Positions 24,767 to 62,780 of a stretch of 64,000 nt of DNA are shown piece after piece; position 1 is the stretch's first letter, and every line of letters begins with the position of its first letter. Position numbers and translations under genes: made by a program. Source of the DNA: Amorphochlora amoebiformis (taxonomy: Eukaryota > Cercozoa > Chlorarachniophyceae); the NCBI GenBank assembly GCA_054601695.1, contig BAAHQB010000070.1, forward strand, positions 682,001 through 746,000, read 5' to 3'. Below the pieces are notes generated by a model. It was not told where the DNA came from. It worked only from the letters and a program-made list of their open reading frames with translations, and did no database searches.

Positions 24767-25086
24767 ATTATACATCAAAAAGCCCTGAGGAGAAACCTTG
24801 AGGAGATGTTCGTTCCTCTCTTGGTGAGCTTCGTTGAATAGCTGTCGGCGATCGGTGTGGCGCTTGTATGCGAGACGGGCTGCGTCGTCCGCAAGTTGCT
24901 CATCTCGCATGCGATCCAGGATACTGTTACACATGCACAGATTTTCATACATGTACATATTTTTTCACACATGTATGTACATACTTTCATGCTTGTATTG
25001 TGTGTGGGGATGTATCTATTTGTATGTGTATTTGTGTGGGAGTATGTGTATAAAATTATATGTTATTTTTATGTATATATGTATAT

Positions 25087-25123
<37 letters not shown>

Positions 25124-25214
25124 TATGCATGTTAAATATATAACTGTACATCTTTAGGATCCTGGAATAGTAATAATATATAATTTATATTATATATATA
25201 TATATATATATGTG

Positions 25215-25257
<43 letters not shown>

Positions 25258-25266
25258 TATTTATAT

Positions 25267-25332
<66 letters not shown>

Positions 25333-25335
25333 TTA

Positions 25336-25366
<31 letters not shown>

Positions 25367-25696
25367 TCATAAATATATTTACATACATGAATAATAAATA
25401 TATGTGTATTCATATAGATTTTATACCAATAGTCTCTAATATGACAACATACATGTCCTACCCACATGGATATGTGGAGATTTAAGCATGTATATATGGC
25501 TGCACCGGTTCTTAGTCACGGTATCGTCGATTGTGTGCTTCGACAGTAGCGCCTTGTGATACTCGGCGCGTTTCTCAGAGATCTTGGCATCCCATCGGGC
25601 CTTTCATTTAGTTTGATATACATTTAGAAGTATGTTTACATTAATTTATGGATAATATATATATATATATATATATATATAACATATATATATATA

Positions 25697-25733
<37 letters not shown>

Positions 25734-25734
25734 C

Positions 25735-25767
<33 letters not shown>

Positions 25768-25796
25768 GTATATTGTTTACATATGTGTATATACAT

Positions 25797-25844
<48 letters not shown>

Positions 25845-25860
25845 GAAAGCATATACTTTC

Positions 25861-25893
<33 letters not shown>

Positions 25894-25936
25894 TATGCAT
25901 ATATATATATATATATATATTTATAATTAAATACAA

Positions 25937-25967
<31 letters not shown>

Positions 25968-26840
25968 TATAAATATATATATGCATACATACATACATAT
26001 GCACATATGTATTTATTTATTATCCCCCACCTTAGCCTCCTCCGCTTCCTTCTTGAGCTGATTAGCACGCCTACAGGTGAATGAGTGAATGCTAGACTAG
26101 TGGATAAACTCACCCTGAAAATTCAGAACGTTGACTTCACCTGAGCGCATCTGTAGCCTTCTCGAAAGCCCTAAGTTTGCGTTCTGCTCTGTGTTTAGCG
26201 AGCGTATCCCAACGCTTCGCCATGTGATTCACTACGTTTAAGTAACGTTTTTGCTCATTTGCGAGTTGACCATCAATCTCATCGGACCTACAGGAGAGGT
26301 GGGAGGGAGAGGAGGGATTTGAATATGAAATGCAGGATTGCTTCCATGTCATGCGTTACCTCTTCCGAGGTCGATTCATGTCTATCAGAAGCGCGTCGCA
26401 TCTTCTCAGAGCCTCTTCAGCGAGCACAGATACCTGAAATATAGATATAAGATTCTGGAAGAACGAGATGAGGTTGTTTTTAGCGTTCGTCAGGAATGCG
26501 ATCGCACGTCCTCGGCCTTGAGTGCGGCTTCTGCTGCCCGTTCCGCCGCTTCCTTCGCTTGTAACTCGCGCACACGTTTCTGGAAAACAAGACACGGGGA
26601 TTGACTGAGTATATGACCCTATTGAAGGCTGTAGGCTTCCTTTACCTCCTCCCAACGTCTCAGCTTGGAGTGCTTATCCAAGGCCTCGAGCTTCGACTGG
26701 ACCTGAAACCCCACCCCGTTCTCTCAAAGTCAGGAAAATATTAATAATATATTGATCACCTTTTCTCGAATCGTCTGTAGCAGGTCATAATCCTCGTATT
26801 GCGCGACCATCCGGTCAAGCGCTCCCTCCATCTCACTCAT
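24061..26840 (-). CDS. Gene D: coiled-coil protein
   Basis: Nine exons join in phase to 270 residues: 26760-26840, 26646-26702, 26508-26579, 26360-26433, 26141-26287, 26031-26070, 25506-25600, 24797-24923, 24061-24180. The start is the ATG at 26840 ([20 protein letters not shown]). An open frame reaches an acceptor at about 26883, so a longer N-terminus is possible. Most of the protein is charged and helix-forming with heptad-like spacing ([33 protein letters not shown]). The last 40 residues are Pro/Ser-rich and probably disordered. It looks like a cytoskeletal or ciliary coiled-coil protein, but no family was recognised. It starts 161 bases from MZT2 on the other strand. Introns within 26.0-26.8 kb are short; the later ones are inflated by TA and CT repeats. 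Confidence 0.75.
24320..24815 (-). repeat. Array of copied 5' splice sites with CT and TA tracts
   Basis: Four imperfect copies of a module lie next to the end of a gene D exon. Each has a TA tract, catcaaaaagcc, gagggtaggaa, the complement of the exon end (aaccttgaggagatgttcgt) and a CT run. Copies are near 24333, 24487, 24598 and 24710; the true exon edge is at 24797. On the coding strand each copy reads Arg-Asn-Glu-His-Leu-Leu-Lys or a diverged form, then gtttc, so a donor was repeatedly duplicated into the intron. Confidence 0.8.
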
Positions 26841-27001
26841 CGTTGCTGGCTTATGAGCTGGTATCTTGAGCGAGATATCACTGATATATACTTTTAAAAT
26901 ATAGAAACATCTTACATACGATATCTGAATATATGTATATCTTATATTAAGATATCTAAAAGAAAATATGTTGTTATCCCGAATCAATATATCAATCAAC
27001 C
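26841..27001. promoter_or_regulatory. Divergent start region of gene D and MZT2
   Basis: 161 AT-rich bases lie between two start codons on opposite strands. No CACGTGTC is present here. The MZT2 ATG has a strong context (accATGG). Confidence 0.4.
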
Positions 27002-27462
27002 ATGGCGTCGCGGGGCGGGGTTGGGTCGCTCCCAAGCCGCGAGAACAGTTACGTACCAGGCTACCTAGGCTGATCGAGAGTCTGAATGGGTTTGAATATT
27101 TATCCAGAAGCGTTGGAGAAGCTAGCGGGTGTGTGCGGGGTTCCTATGGACGCGGAAATCATCCATATAGTATGTTCAGATTTCTTTCATGACTTGCTCT
27201 CAGTAGGGTCGCCTCGGACCTTCTGGCGGCTCTCTTTATCTTCTCCTTGCCTGAAAATGGACTTACATTGCCTTTCGTTTGTCCTGTAAGTGTATGGTAG
27301 CTGGTTTGACATAGAACAGCATGTATGATGAAGGGGGTGAAATCCACTCAGCACAGAAACTGCTGGGGTGACGATACTCTTATCCTTTATGTGTGATCAG
27401 TGTTGCAGAAAATGTATATGAGTATACTTATATGTGCATAATATACATATACACACATATAT

Positions 27463-27525
<63 letters not shown>

Positions 27526-27554
27526 AACGTAGACAATGTATACATGTACACACA

Positions 27555-27588
<34 letters not shown>

Positions 27589-27597
27589 ATATATATG

Positions 27598-27663
<66 letters not shown>

Positions 27664-27928
27664 ATATTTACATCGCAGATGACTGAGATGCTGAAGCTGA
27701 AAGTGAGCCCAGACGTCATCATTCAACAGCTGCGCTTGATGACGACAAAGGTCCCCACACGCCCCTGACAGAGTCTCGCTATCAGGCTTTGCGTGCGTCT
27801 CGACTCTGGATCAACTATGACGGATTCAACTGACGGATTGATATGTTTTTTTTTCCTTGGTAATTCTTGGGTTTGGATTATTTTTAACATACGAATATGT
27901 ATGTATGTATTTTTATGGAATCGTAAAT

Positions 27929-27987
<59 letters not shown>

Positions 27988-28409
27988 TATATATATGTGT
28001 ATATATATATGTGTGTATTATTATTATTATTATACATATATTATATAACCATCTTAACCTTCAAAAAAAAAAAAAATATAAATAACTTGATAAATAAAAT
28101 CCAATCCAATCCAAACATGCCACATCGACTAACGTGCAGTCGGTTTCGGGGTTCTCCCCAAAACTACGCCATCGCTATCACAAGTCTCAGAGCCCTCTCA
28201 CAGACAGAAAGAGAAGGGCTCTTTACAACTCAGGAGGTTCTCACGATATCATGACAAAGACACGTGTTAGCTCTGGCTCGCCCAACTCACAGCCTTCCGC
28301 CAGTGGCAACGTGTTCCGGTCTAAGGGTGTTCGAAAGAGCGGGTCCAGGTCGCCGAGGTCCAGAAGCCGGCAAAAGAAGTCGACGGGGTTTTCAGGGTCT
28401 CGGTATTAG
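27002..28409 (+). CDS. MZT2: Mitotic-spindle organizing protein 2 (MOZART2-like)
   Basis: Four exons, 27002-27047, 27108-27169, 27679-27750 and 28140-28409, join in phase to 149 residues. MOZART2 proteins are small subunits of the gamma-tubulin ring complex that help recruit it to spindle poles and centrosomes. The core spans exons 2 and 3: [20 protein letters not shown] then [20 protein letters not shown]. It lines up with the animal core of an acidic helix, a Gly-rich turn, a D-x-x-hydrophobic helix and a LLKLNVxP-type motif. The C-terminal 90 residues are basic, Ser/Arg-rich and disordered, like the family's variable tail. Length is close to the roughly 158 residues of animal proteins. If the last donor (AAAG then gtcccc) is not used, the protein stops at 27769 after five more residues. 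The last acceptor has an ideal CTAAC branch site. Confidence 0.75.
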
Positions 28410-33343
<4,934 letters not shown>

Positions 33344-33444
33344 CGGTGGTCAGCCGATGAATTATTATTTTGTTAAACCTTAACTAACACGTGTCCCTCT
33401 TAACACACATGTCCCTAAAACCCTTTAGAATTAATTTCTCGGCC
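33344..33444. promoter_or_regulatory. Divergent start region TenI/PhoD
   Basis: This gap upstream of the TenI start contains ACACGTGTCC at 33387-33396. The same ten bases occur upstream of CYP51 at 63042-63051. Confidence 0.4.
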
Positions 33445-36994
<3,550 letters not shown>

Positions 36995-38124
36995 TCAACT
37001 AGTACTGACTGTGAGTGCACAGCGGCATGCAATACGTCTAAATCATTAGTATGCTGTCTGCATGCTACATTGCTGTGCAGGGCTCATTGCGCCGCATATG
37101 CGAGATTCGTTCGCTATGATTGCCGTCGAAGTTCGCGTAGTGCTACGGAAGTGTACAGATTTGTACGGTTCGTATGTTTCCCACTTACACATATACTAGA
37201 TATACTTATACGTACGTGCGCATGTATCCGAATTGATATTATGAAATGCCGGTTTCTTAAGATGTAGATTACTGCATAGAGTATTATGCAATTTTAAGGC
37301 TATCTAGGCTATGTCAGCTTCACGGGCCGATTGTCACTATCACAACGTTGATATAACTCGCTGTACAATTTTGATAGATCTAGATAACGATCAGTACGTA
37401 TACCGTGGTGTTTTTTCACAGTGCAACTCGATACGTATGCGTATACGTACGTATGTATATCTAGTATATACGTATGATATGCATGTACGTATGCGTACGT
37501 ACGTATGGTGGTGTACAATTTTGAATGTTAAGTATATGTAGGTCCGTACTTTAGATAACGATCAGTACGTATGTATACCGTGGTGTTTTTTTACATTGCA
37601 ACTCGATACGTATGCGTATACGTACGTATACGTATTGATATCTAGTCTAGCTAGTATATATGCGTATGATACGCATCGTATGTGTACGTACGTATGGTGT
37701 TGTACAATTTTGAATGTTAAGTATATGTAGGTCCGTACTTTAGATAACGATCAGTACGTATACCGTGGTGTTTTTTTTACAGTGCAACTCGATACGTATG
37801 CGTATACGTACGTATACGTATATCTAGTATATACGTATGATACGCATGTACGTATGTGTACGTACGTATGGTGGTGTACAATTTTGAATGTTAAGTATAT
37901 GTAGGTCCGTACTTTGTCACTAGTATCTGAGTCTAAAGATACTGATACTAGTGATATACATAATGGGTCAATGACCTCCAATTTATCTATGACTCAGCGA
38001 TGATCTAGATATATTCGTGATATATAGCTGAGTCGCCAGATCTAGAGATACTATGATCTCGTATATAATCCATTATCAGATTAGCACAGTACGTACGTAT
38101 CGCTAGTATCGGAAGCCTCTACAG

Positions 38125-38182
<58 letters not shown>

Positions 38183-38591
38183 TAGCGGCCTCTAGTAGCT
38201 ACATATAAATCAATAAATACGAATGTTTCATGATAATTAGCTATGCAATTGAGTAGCAAAATCTAGAAAATCTAGAGACAAAAGACTAGAGGGAGGGTTT
38301 TAAGACTAGTAAGACTAGTAAGAGGCCCGACTGGGGTATTTTAAATATTAATTAACGCGGCCGAAATGTACAAAAACGTCTGTATACATGCCACACCTAC
38401 ACTCTGGATATAGCAAGAAGATCGAAAGACTCATGGTTATACAGTTATAGTGACGTAGCTTTGTGTCAATGATAACTTTGGCGCAGCGTCACCAAGCAGT
38501 AGAAGTAGCGCTGCTGCCTCAAAGAACTTTATAACCTCGAGATTAAATGACTAGAAGATCAAGTAAGAAGTGTTGAAGTGTTAAGGTTGCC
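36995..38591. other. Spacer between convergent PhoD and FAM135 genes
   Basis: Unlike the rest of the window this 1.6 kb is poor in TA tracts (one at 38128-38180). It is dense in short palindromes: CTAG, TCTAGA, GTATAC and TACGTA. It includes a three-copy tandem repeat (separate entry). No open frame with splice signals was found. Confidence 0.7.
37376..37915. repeat. 170-190-bp tandem repeat, 3 copies
   Basis: Each unit runs from tagataacgatcagtacgta through a T run, gtgcaactcgatacgtatgc, a palindromic TACGTA-rich stretch and acaattttgaatgttaagta. Starts are at about 37381, 37551 and 37740. Many 6-base palindromes suggest hairpin potential. Confidence 0.85.
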
Positions 38592-48655
<10,064 letters not shown>

Positions 48656-48859
48656 AGTCCAGGATTGATGCTAGGACGCTCGCACAATTTCTCCAGACAA
48701 CCCACGAAGCCAACAGGGTTGGTTCGCCGTCCATGCGCTTTTTTTGAGGTTGGTTTTCTCGAGTTATAGAATTGTTCGGCTACCTGACCTCTAACAGATG
48801 TATATCTGTGGAATCCCAGGAGAGTACACCCGTAGAAGGGATCGGAACAAGCTGGACCA
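48656..48859. promoter_or_regulatory. Divergent start region FAM135/PAP
   Basis: 204 bases of unique sequence separate two start codons on opposite strands. No TA tract and no CACGTGTC are present. Confidence 0.4.
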
Positions 48860-49854
48860 ATGGTGCTTGCAACGCGCCCGGATATGCTGAACGACTTGAC
48901 GACGGAGGAACTTAAGAAGGTGTATAGCGTGCCTACATGTATTTGTAAATGAAATCTAACATTTTGTCTCGTTTCGATTGGGGGGGCCGGGGAACAGGAG
49001 ATCCTCGCCCGGACCGATGGGCGAAACAGCGACAAAATGGGAGAGAAGGCAAGTATCTGTTCATGCCCACGAACGAGAGTCTTTTTCTGATTTCCCATGC
49101 TAATCGTCAGACAAGGTTCTATGAGCGCGAGCTGGAGCCCCTGATCTCGGAGCTGAGCAAGCGCAACCCAATCCCCGACCCGAAAGACCAGATACCCGTC
49201 GTTCAGGGCACGTGGACTCCCGTGTGGTCTACCATCCCATTCCAAGATGCCTTGCCTGGCCGCGTACTGGACGAATCGTACCAGATATTCAAGAACAACG
49301 GTTACTACGCCAATATGGCGCGCTATGCCCCTGGCAGCAATTGGAAGCTAGGGTGGCTCAAGTTCGCGTCCTTCCTCCTTGCCCTCGACCTCATCATCAT
49401 TCAAAAGTACGGTGTTGTGGGAGATCGCTGGGATATCGAGAATGTAGCTATCAAACAGTCTATCCGCTTTGCAGGCGAGCCGCTGAGCATCGAGAAGGCA
49501 AACAAGTGGTTTGACGACTTGGTTCCCAACGAAGCCGTCGAGGGCGACGTTAAGGCTGAGATGAGCGTCGAAAACGTAGACACGCGAGCTACCAAGCGCC
49601 TCAACACCGCGTTCCAGTCCAAACCGGTTCTCGAACACCTTTATATCGACGACGACTTCCGCGTCGTGTTATCCAAGCGCGAGGAGAATATGCGCCCGTC
49701 CTACACCATTGCGGTCCGCAGGGGCCCGCCGACCGCCGTCAGCGCAAGAAATCCTTCCCTACTTCGACGGGAGAGCTTCTTCAATAGGCCATTTCAGTCA
49801 AACCTTCTGGGGAGCCGGAAAGTTATGCGCAAGTTGATGGCTGCCCGGCAGTAA
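48860..49854 (+). CDS. PAP/fibrillin-type (plastid lipid-associated) protein
   Basis: Three exons, 48860-48919, 48998-49048 and 49111-49854, join in phase to 284 residues starting [23 protein letters not shown]/fibrillins bind lipids and isoprenoids in plastids and plastoglobules. Family features seen: an N-terminal helix pair, then [20 protein letters not shown] followed by [11 protein letters not shown] (family LExxNPTPxPxx..LxGxWxLxYT), and near the C-terminus [16 protein letters not shown] followed by SYTIAVRR (family TYLDxDLRIxRGxxGxxFVL). No obvious plastid transit peptide precedes the domain. The last 45 residues are basic and Ser-rich. The second intron begins GCAAGT, a clean GC-AG intron. 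Codon use is more GC-rich than in neighbours. A more distant lipocalin-like family is the alternative. Confidence 0.65.
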
Positions 49855-49993
49855 ATGTCACACCGGTCAGCAATTTGAGTGGCTTCGCTTTAGATTTAGC
49901 GTATGTAGATTCAATAACTATGTTGCCGGGATTGTATGTACAGCCGCAATGGGAGTACAGAATATGTGACACACACCACACACACGCACACAG

Positions 49994-50050
<57 letters not shown>

Positions 50051-50069
50051 AAATGTGTGTGTATATGTA

Positions 50070-50111
<42 letters not shown>

Positions 50112-50187
50112 TATTGTATCTGTATATTGTAACATATATATATATATATATATATATTACATATATTATATACATGTGTATATACAT

Positions 50188-50218
<31 letters not shown>

Positions 50219-50870
50219 TATAAACGATGTACATTGTGTATATACACATATATGTGTGTGTATATCAGATATATACATGTATGTGTGTATATTATATATA
50301 AATATATATAATATATATACATATACATATATATATATATATACATTATTTAAAATTATTTGTATATGTAAGCCCGCCTCAGAAATCCAGTAACTAAACG
50401 ATCCATCAGACTACGCAAGGTTTAGTGAAGTTAACTCATTACATCAATCCTTAACTATCGCTCAGTGGTGTATCCTAGATATCTCTAGATCTATTAGACT
50501 AGTTAGATCTACGTGGTATATCTAGTATATACTAGATTGATCAATAAAGATTGTGAATTATTTCCTTTTTTTTCGCGGCGCTAGCCTGAGCAGTAGCCTC
50601 TTCTAGTCTTGAGTCACTAGACTCTAGAGGCCCGTTTGAATCACAAAGTTAATTTGGATCATTAATATTGTCTAGGCCCTAACTCCGATAGGTAACCCGT
50701 AACTGGCTAGACTAATCATACGGAGAGTAATTAATATTATACATGTACATATATATATATATATATATATCTAGATATATATACCTGAGTATATATATGA
50801 AAATAAAATAGTGGGGTGGAGAATGACGGGTTGTAGAAGTTTATTAATCTAGTAATTCGCTGGCAATTGA
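49855..50870. other. Convergent spacer PAP/gene G
   Basis: The first half is TA and CA microsatellite (49990-50350). The second, 50370-50740, is unique and CTAG-rich (for example atctctagatctattagact), like the other convergent spacers. No gene is seen. Confidence 0.65.
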
Positions 50871-56338
<5,468 letters not shown>

Positions 56339-56381
56339 CTGATTTCAATACATCTACTATATCTATAATATACATTTATGT

Positions 56382-56423
<42 letters not shown>

Positions 56424-56435
56424 GGTATATATATG

Positions 56436-56486
<51 letters not shown>

Positions 56487-56702
56487 TGTTGTTAGTGCAG
56501 CAGTCCGGTAAGGCGGTAGTCTGGTCCGGTGATCGGTCAGATAGTAGACAAAAAACTCTGGTAGCTGTTGTCCGTCTGGATTCTGACGAATGCTTATGGA
56601 TCACTTATGTGCGCTCCTCGGATACTTCCTTTCTTCCTCCGGAACCCATGGGTTCTGTCGGTTCCTTTGCCGCTTGGGTTCCGAAGCCTTTGTTCTGGCT
56701 AT

Positions 56703-56775
56703 CTATATGTAGTCTAACGACGCTCTTAACTCTTCGTACTTCATGCCTATAGCTTCCGCGCTAACCAACATGCCA

Positions 56776-56844
<69 letters not shown>

Positions 56845-56873
56845 ACACATGTATATGTATATTTTTATATATC

Positions 56874-56904
<31 letters not shown>

Positions 56905-57033
56905 ATTTATGTATGTATACATACATGTTCGTGAATCATATATGGCATACCCTTAAGACAGTCTTCGACGTCGACTATGTTGACGATGAATCTTTTAAAA
57001 CAAAACAATACATCAAAATATTCTAAAATCAAA

Positions 57034-57068
<35 letters not shown>

Positions 57069-57130
57069 TATATATTTTAATAAATATAAAAATATAATAC
57101 ATATCAATGTAATGTATAAATATATATTAT

Positions 57131-57177
<47 letters not shown>

Positions 57178-57202
57178 CATATATATATATATATATGCAT
57201 AC

Positions 57203-57280
<78 letters not shown>

Positions 57281-57294
57281 TGTGTATATATATG

Positions 57295-57346
<52 letters not shown>

Positions 57347-57460
57347 CATATAAATATACATATCGAATCCACATACATGTATTTATGTGCATATGTTTAC
57401 ACACACATATCGTTTTGTTTTTTATACACACACACACATATATATATATATATTCATATA

Positions 57461-57495
<35 letters not shown>

Positions 57496-57591
57496 TGAAT
57501 ATACTAACAAGCAGAGTGCGATGGCGTAGAACACCAAACTCACCACGGCGATCGACTCTGCCTAAATCATCACTTCATTTATAGATACATG

Positions 57592-57640
<49 letters not shown>

Positions 57641-57704
57641 CACACATATATATACACACATATATATAATATATGTATATATACATGTATATGCATATAT
57701 ATAC

Positions 57705-57735
<31 letters not shown>

Positions 57736-57756
57736 TGTGTATGTATATATATTATA

Positions 57757-57797
<41 letters not shown>

Positions 57798-58050
57798 TAT
57801 ATTATACTGTAATATGTGCAATTTATAAATAGATATATGCACATTCTCACACATATATATATGTGTATACATATATGTATATATATATATGTATATATAG
57901 ATACACACCTGTTTTACATGCAATTTGTATATAAACATACCTCATGCATATATTTGTATGTAACTACGCGTTAAGATACACACATTCACATGTATATATA
58001 TTTATATACTATATAATATTACACATGTACACACACACACACACACAGAT

Positions 58051-58114
<64 letters not shown>

Positions 58115-58423
58115 CACACATACACACACACATTATATATATATATATATATATATATGTTTATATATATATGTTTATATATTTTATAATATTGATATAT
58201 TTAGCACCACAGCAGCAAGGGTTTTGGATTGTGAGGAGACATCCGAGTCTGACATGCACCTGCTGCCAAATACCTGACCCAACTATATGTCAAACCCTGT
58301 CAAATTTCAAATATATATATATATATATATATACAAATATACACATATTATGTTATTCGATCAAATTTAAAAATAAATATATATACGACATATTACGTTG
58401 GTTTCAAGATATTTATATAAGAG

Positions 58424-58454
<31 letters not shown>

Positions 58455-58574
58455 TGTATATGTATGTACATATAGTTTCATTTACATATATTATATAATT
58501 TATAAATATATAAATATATATATATATATATATTCATATGTACAATATATATATATATATATATAAATATATAT

Positions 58575-58607
<33 letters not shown>

Positions 58608-58704
58608 AATATATGTATATATATACATATATATATATATATAATATATAAATATTGTATTACTGTATTATGAATATCACAATATGTCATTGAACGCACC
58701 AAGG

Positions 58705-58762
<58 letters not shown>

Positions 58763-59241
58763 GTATGGGGATGTTTGTAAACATGGGCCTACGGATCTTT
58801 CACGTGTAAGTCCATATATACATACACACACATATATATATATATATATATCCCATGTAAAATACAGATGTAAGATCCTTCCACACAGCTTCCCACAATC
58901 GGCCTGGTAGACCGTGGGGTCGATGGATACCACAACTCTCTGATCAATAGAGGAACAATCCATACGCGTATGTATGCACTTCTCTAGCTAACGAGTTGAG
59001 GCATGGTCCACACGTGTATGTATGTATGTATGTATGTAGATGTAGATGTAGATGTAGATGTAGATGTAGGTAGTTGTGTTTAGGTTACCAGTCCTGTGAT
59101 CGCCCATGCGATGGCGAAGAGGAAGATGATGATGTACACCGCGGTGACATAATTCTCTTTGAGAAAGTGCTGAGAAGTACAAAATCAAACGAACCAAGGA
59201 AAAATAGTATTAAACACAACCTCAAACGGGAGGGATATTAG

Positions 59242-59338
<97 letters not shown>

Positions 59339-59349
59339 AAATATATAAG

Positions 59350-59434
<85 letters not shown>

Positions 59435-59448
59435 ATGTGTATGCATAC

Positions 59449-59502
<54 letters not shown>

Positions 59503-60087
59503 AGTGAGATCGAGTGAAATCGACGGATGGAGCGAGTTTGGTCGAGAAGCAAGAGGAACAAACAGGTGAGAAAGAAGGAACCGATCGATCGATCGATCGA
59601 TTCATTCATTCATTCATTCATCGAACACTACTCACACACACGCGCACACATAGAGGTCCAACAGAGGGAGACCACACACACACATAGAGGTCGAACAGAT
59701 GGAGATGACACACACACATAGAGGTCGAACAGATGGAGATGACACATAGGTCGAACACATGGAGAGCAGAGTGAGGTTAACATGTGTTTGTTTTATCTAT
59801 ATGATACGGTAGGTACCCTTATCCTCTGGTGTTCTGGTTGGCTTTCGTTGCCGGGCTCATAGCGTAACTTCTTCAAGTGGAAAAACATATAGGTTCCGTA
59901 GGCCTTTTACATGTATTGTATGTAATGAATACATGTATTGTTGTTATGTAGGGAATACATGTATTGCTGTTGCAGGTTTTTGTTCAGTAGAAGTGTGGTT
60001 GCTTTGGCATCACCTTTCTGTCCAAATAGACCGCTTCGTATTATACATATATATCTATGATATATATACATATATATATATATACAT

Positions 60088-60132
<45 letters not shown>

Positions 60133-60142
60133 TATATTTATA

Positions 60143-60188
<46 letters not shown>

Positions 60189-60210
60189 TATACATATATA
60201 TATATATATA

Positions 60211-60246
<36 letters not shown>

Positions 60247-60285
60247 ATGTGTATGTGTATGTGTATGTATATGCAATATATTATG

Positions 60286-60317
<32 letters not shown>

Positions 60318-60468
60318 ATATATATTATATATATTTATATATGTATTATAATAGTATGTGTACATGATTACGTTATATTATATATTAGATTTACCATATG
60401 AATAGTAAAGAGCACAAGGGAAATGATGATAAACGTCGACACAGACGGACAATCCCTCTCTGTATCTG

Positions 60469-60517
<49 letters not shown>

Positions 60518-60665
60518 AGTGATATCTCCGTGTGATGTGAATATTGCAAGTGGTCAATTGTTGTTAGAAGCTAGGGATAGGAAGTGTTGTTAGAACCTAA
60601 TGATAGGAAGGCTATGGCGACGGCTAGGGGCGACAGGTTGAGAAGGACGGTGAAAAATAGGCACC
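56703..60665 (-). CDS. Gene H: four-helix tetraspanin-like membrane protein
   Basis: Nine exons join in phase to about 176 residues: 60597-60665, 60395-60465, 59817-59903, 59089-59169, 58885-58987, 58260-58282, 57509-57561, 56951-56991, 56703-56752; the N-terminal exon is unknown. Four hydrophobic helices are seen: [57 protein letters not shown] and [20 protein letters not shown]. Between helices 3 and 4 lies a larger polar loop with cysteines ([16 protein letters not shown] to YQADCGKL). That is the tetraspanin topology, but the CCG motif is not evident, so the family is not proven. The C-terminus is acidic (about [20 protein letters not shown]). The donor at 58884 is weak, so the loop may be longer. 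Introns are TA-rich. Confidence 0.5.
59030..59075. repeat. (GTAT)n and (GTAGAT)n microsatellites
   Basis: Four to five copies of GTAT followed by five copies of GTAGAT lie in an intron of gene H, next to a donor at 59088. Confidence 0.85.
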
Positions 60666-61045
60666 CTGACATGGGCTTACAACCCAAAAGGACAAACACT
60701 TCATTATATCATGTATGTACATACGTATATGCTGTGGTTCATAGACACCCTGACATGGGCTTACAACATAAAAGGACAAACACTTCATTATATATGCATG
60801 TATGTACATACGTATATGCTGTGGTTCATAGACACCCTGACATGGGCTTACAACACAAAAGGACAAACACTTAATTATATGTACATGTATGTACATACGT
60901 ATATGCTGTGGTTCATAGACACCCTGACATGGGCTTACAACACAAAAGGACAAACACTTAATTATATACGCATGTATGTGCAGATGTATATGTTGTTGTT
61001 CATAGGCACCCTGACATGGGCTTACAACACAAAAGGACATACACT
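60660..61045 (-). repeat. 86-bp array of copied 3' splice sites (gene H)
   Basis: Four copies of an 86-87-base unit, starting at about 60746, 60833, 60919 and 61006, lie directly upstream (coding sense) of the first known exon of gene H. Each contains the acceptor gtaagcccatgtcag and the first bases GGTG of the exon. The true junction is at 60665. Confidence 0.85.
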
Positions 61046-61172
61046 TAATTATGTATACAGTATATATATATATATATATGTATGTATATATATATATATA
61101 TATATATTTGTATTTATGTATATATGAACACATACTCACGTATTTACCTTTTTGTCCATAAGTATGTAAACA

Positions 61173-61215
<43 letters not shown>

Positions 61216-61232
61216 TATATATATATATATAA

Positions 61233-61276
<44 letters not shown>

Positions 61277-61340
61277 ATATTTATATATGTGTATGTATTT
61301 ATACTATATATACATACATATACACACATACATGCACACG

Positions 61341-61382
<42 letters not shown>

Positions 61383-61524
61383 CTGAAACATATATAATAT
61401 ATGTGTATATGTTTGTATATGTATGTGTGTGTATATGTGTATATATGCATGAATCATATGTGTACATAAGTTTCCAAAGCATATAAAGGTAATCTTGTAA
61501 ACATATACTGTGATATGTAAATGT

Positions 61525-61595
61525 ATCTCAGAAAAGATGTGGTCTATGAATGTTAATGGACCTGAAAAAGATGTAATTTATTAAAGTGAACCTAC

Positions 61596-61610
<15 letters not shown>
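61525..61610 (-). repeat. Copied 5' splice sites, 3 copies
   Basis: The end of the exon 61596-61670 (GACGTCTTTTCTGAG then gtaggt) is echoed twice in the following intron on the minus strand. One copy has ATCTTTTTCAG then gtcc (about 61561); the other has ATCTTTTCTGAG then at (about 61529). Confidence 0.6.

Positions 61611-62780
<1,170 letters not shown>

Noticed and set aside
56378-56752. 124-residue plus-strand frame from 56.38 kb
   Set aside because: Begins in a TA tract and overlaps minus-strand terminal exon of gene H, which joins in phase with three upstream exons.
59527-59565. Plus-strand start exon [13 protein letters not shown] with a gtgaga donor
   Set aside because: No downstream exon in phase was found and it lies within an intron of gene H.
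60584-60874. Plus-strand frame [19 protein letters not shown] and repeats
   Set aside because: Antisense of a gene H membrane-helix exon and of its acceptor array.
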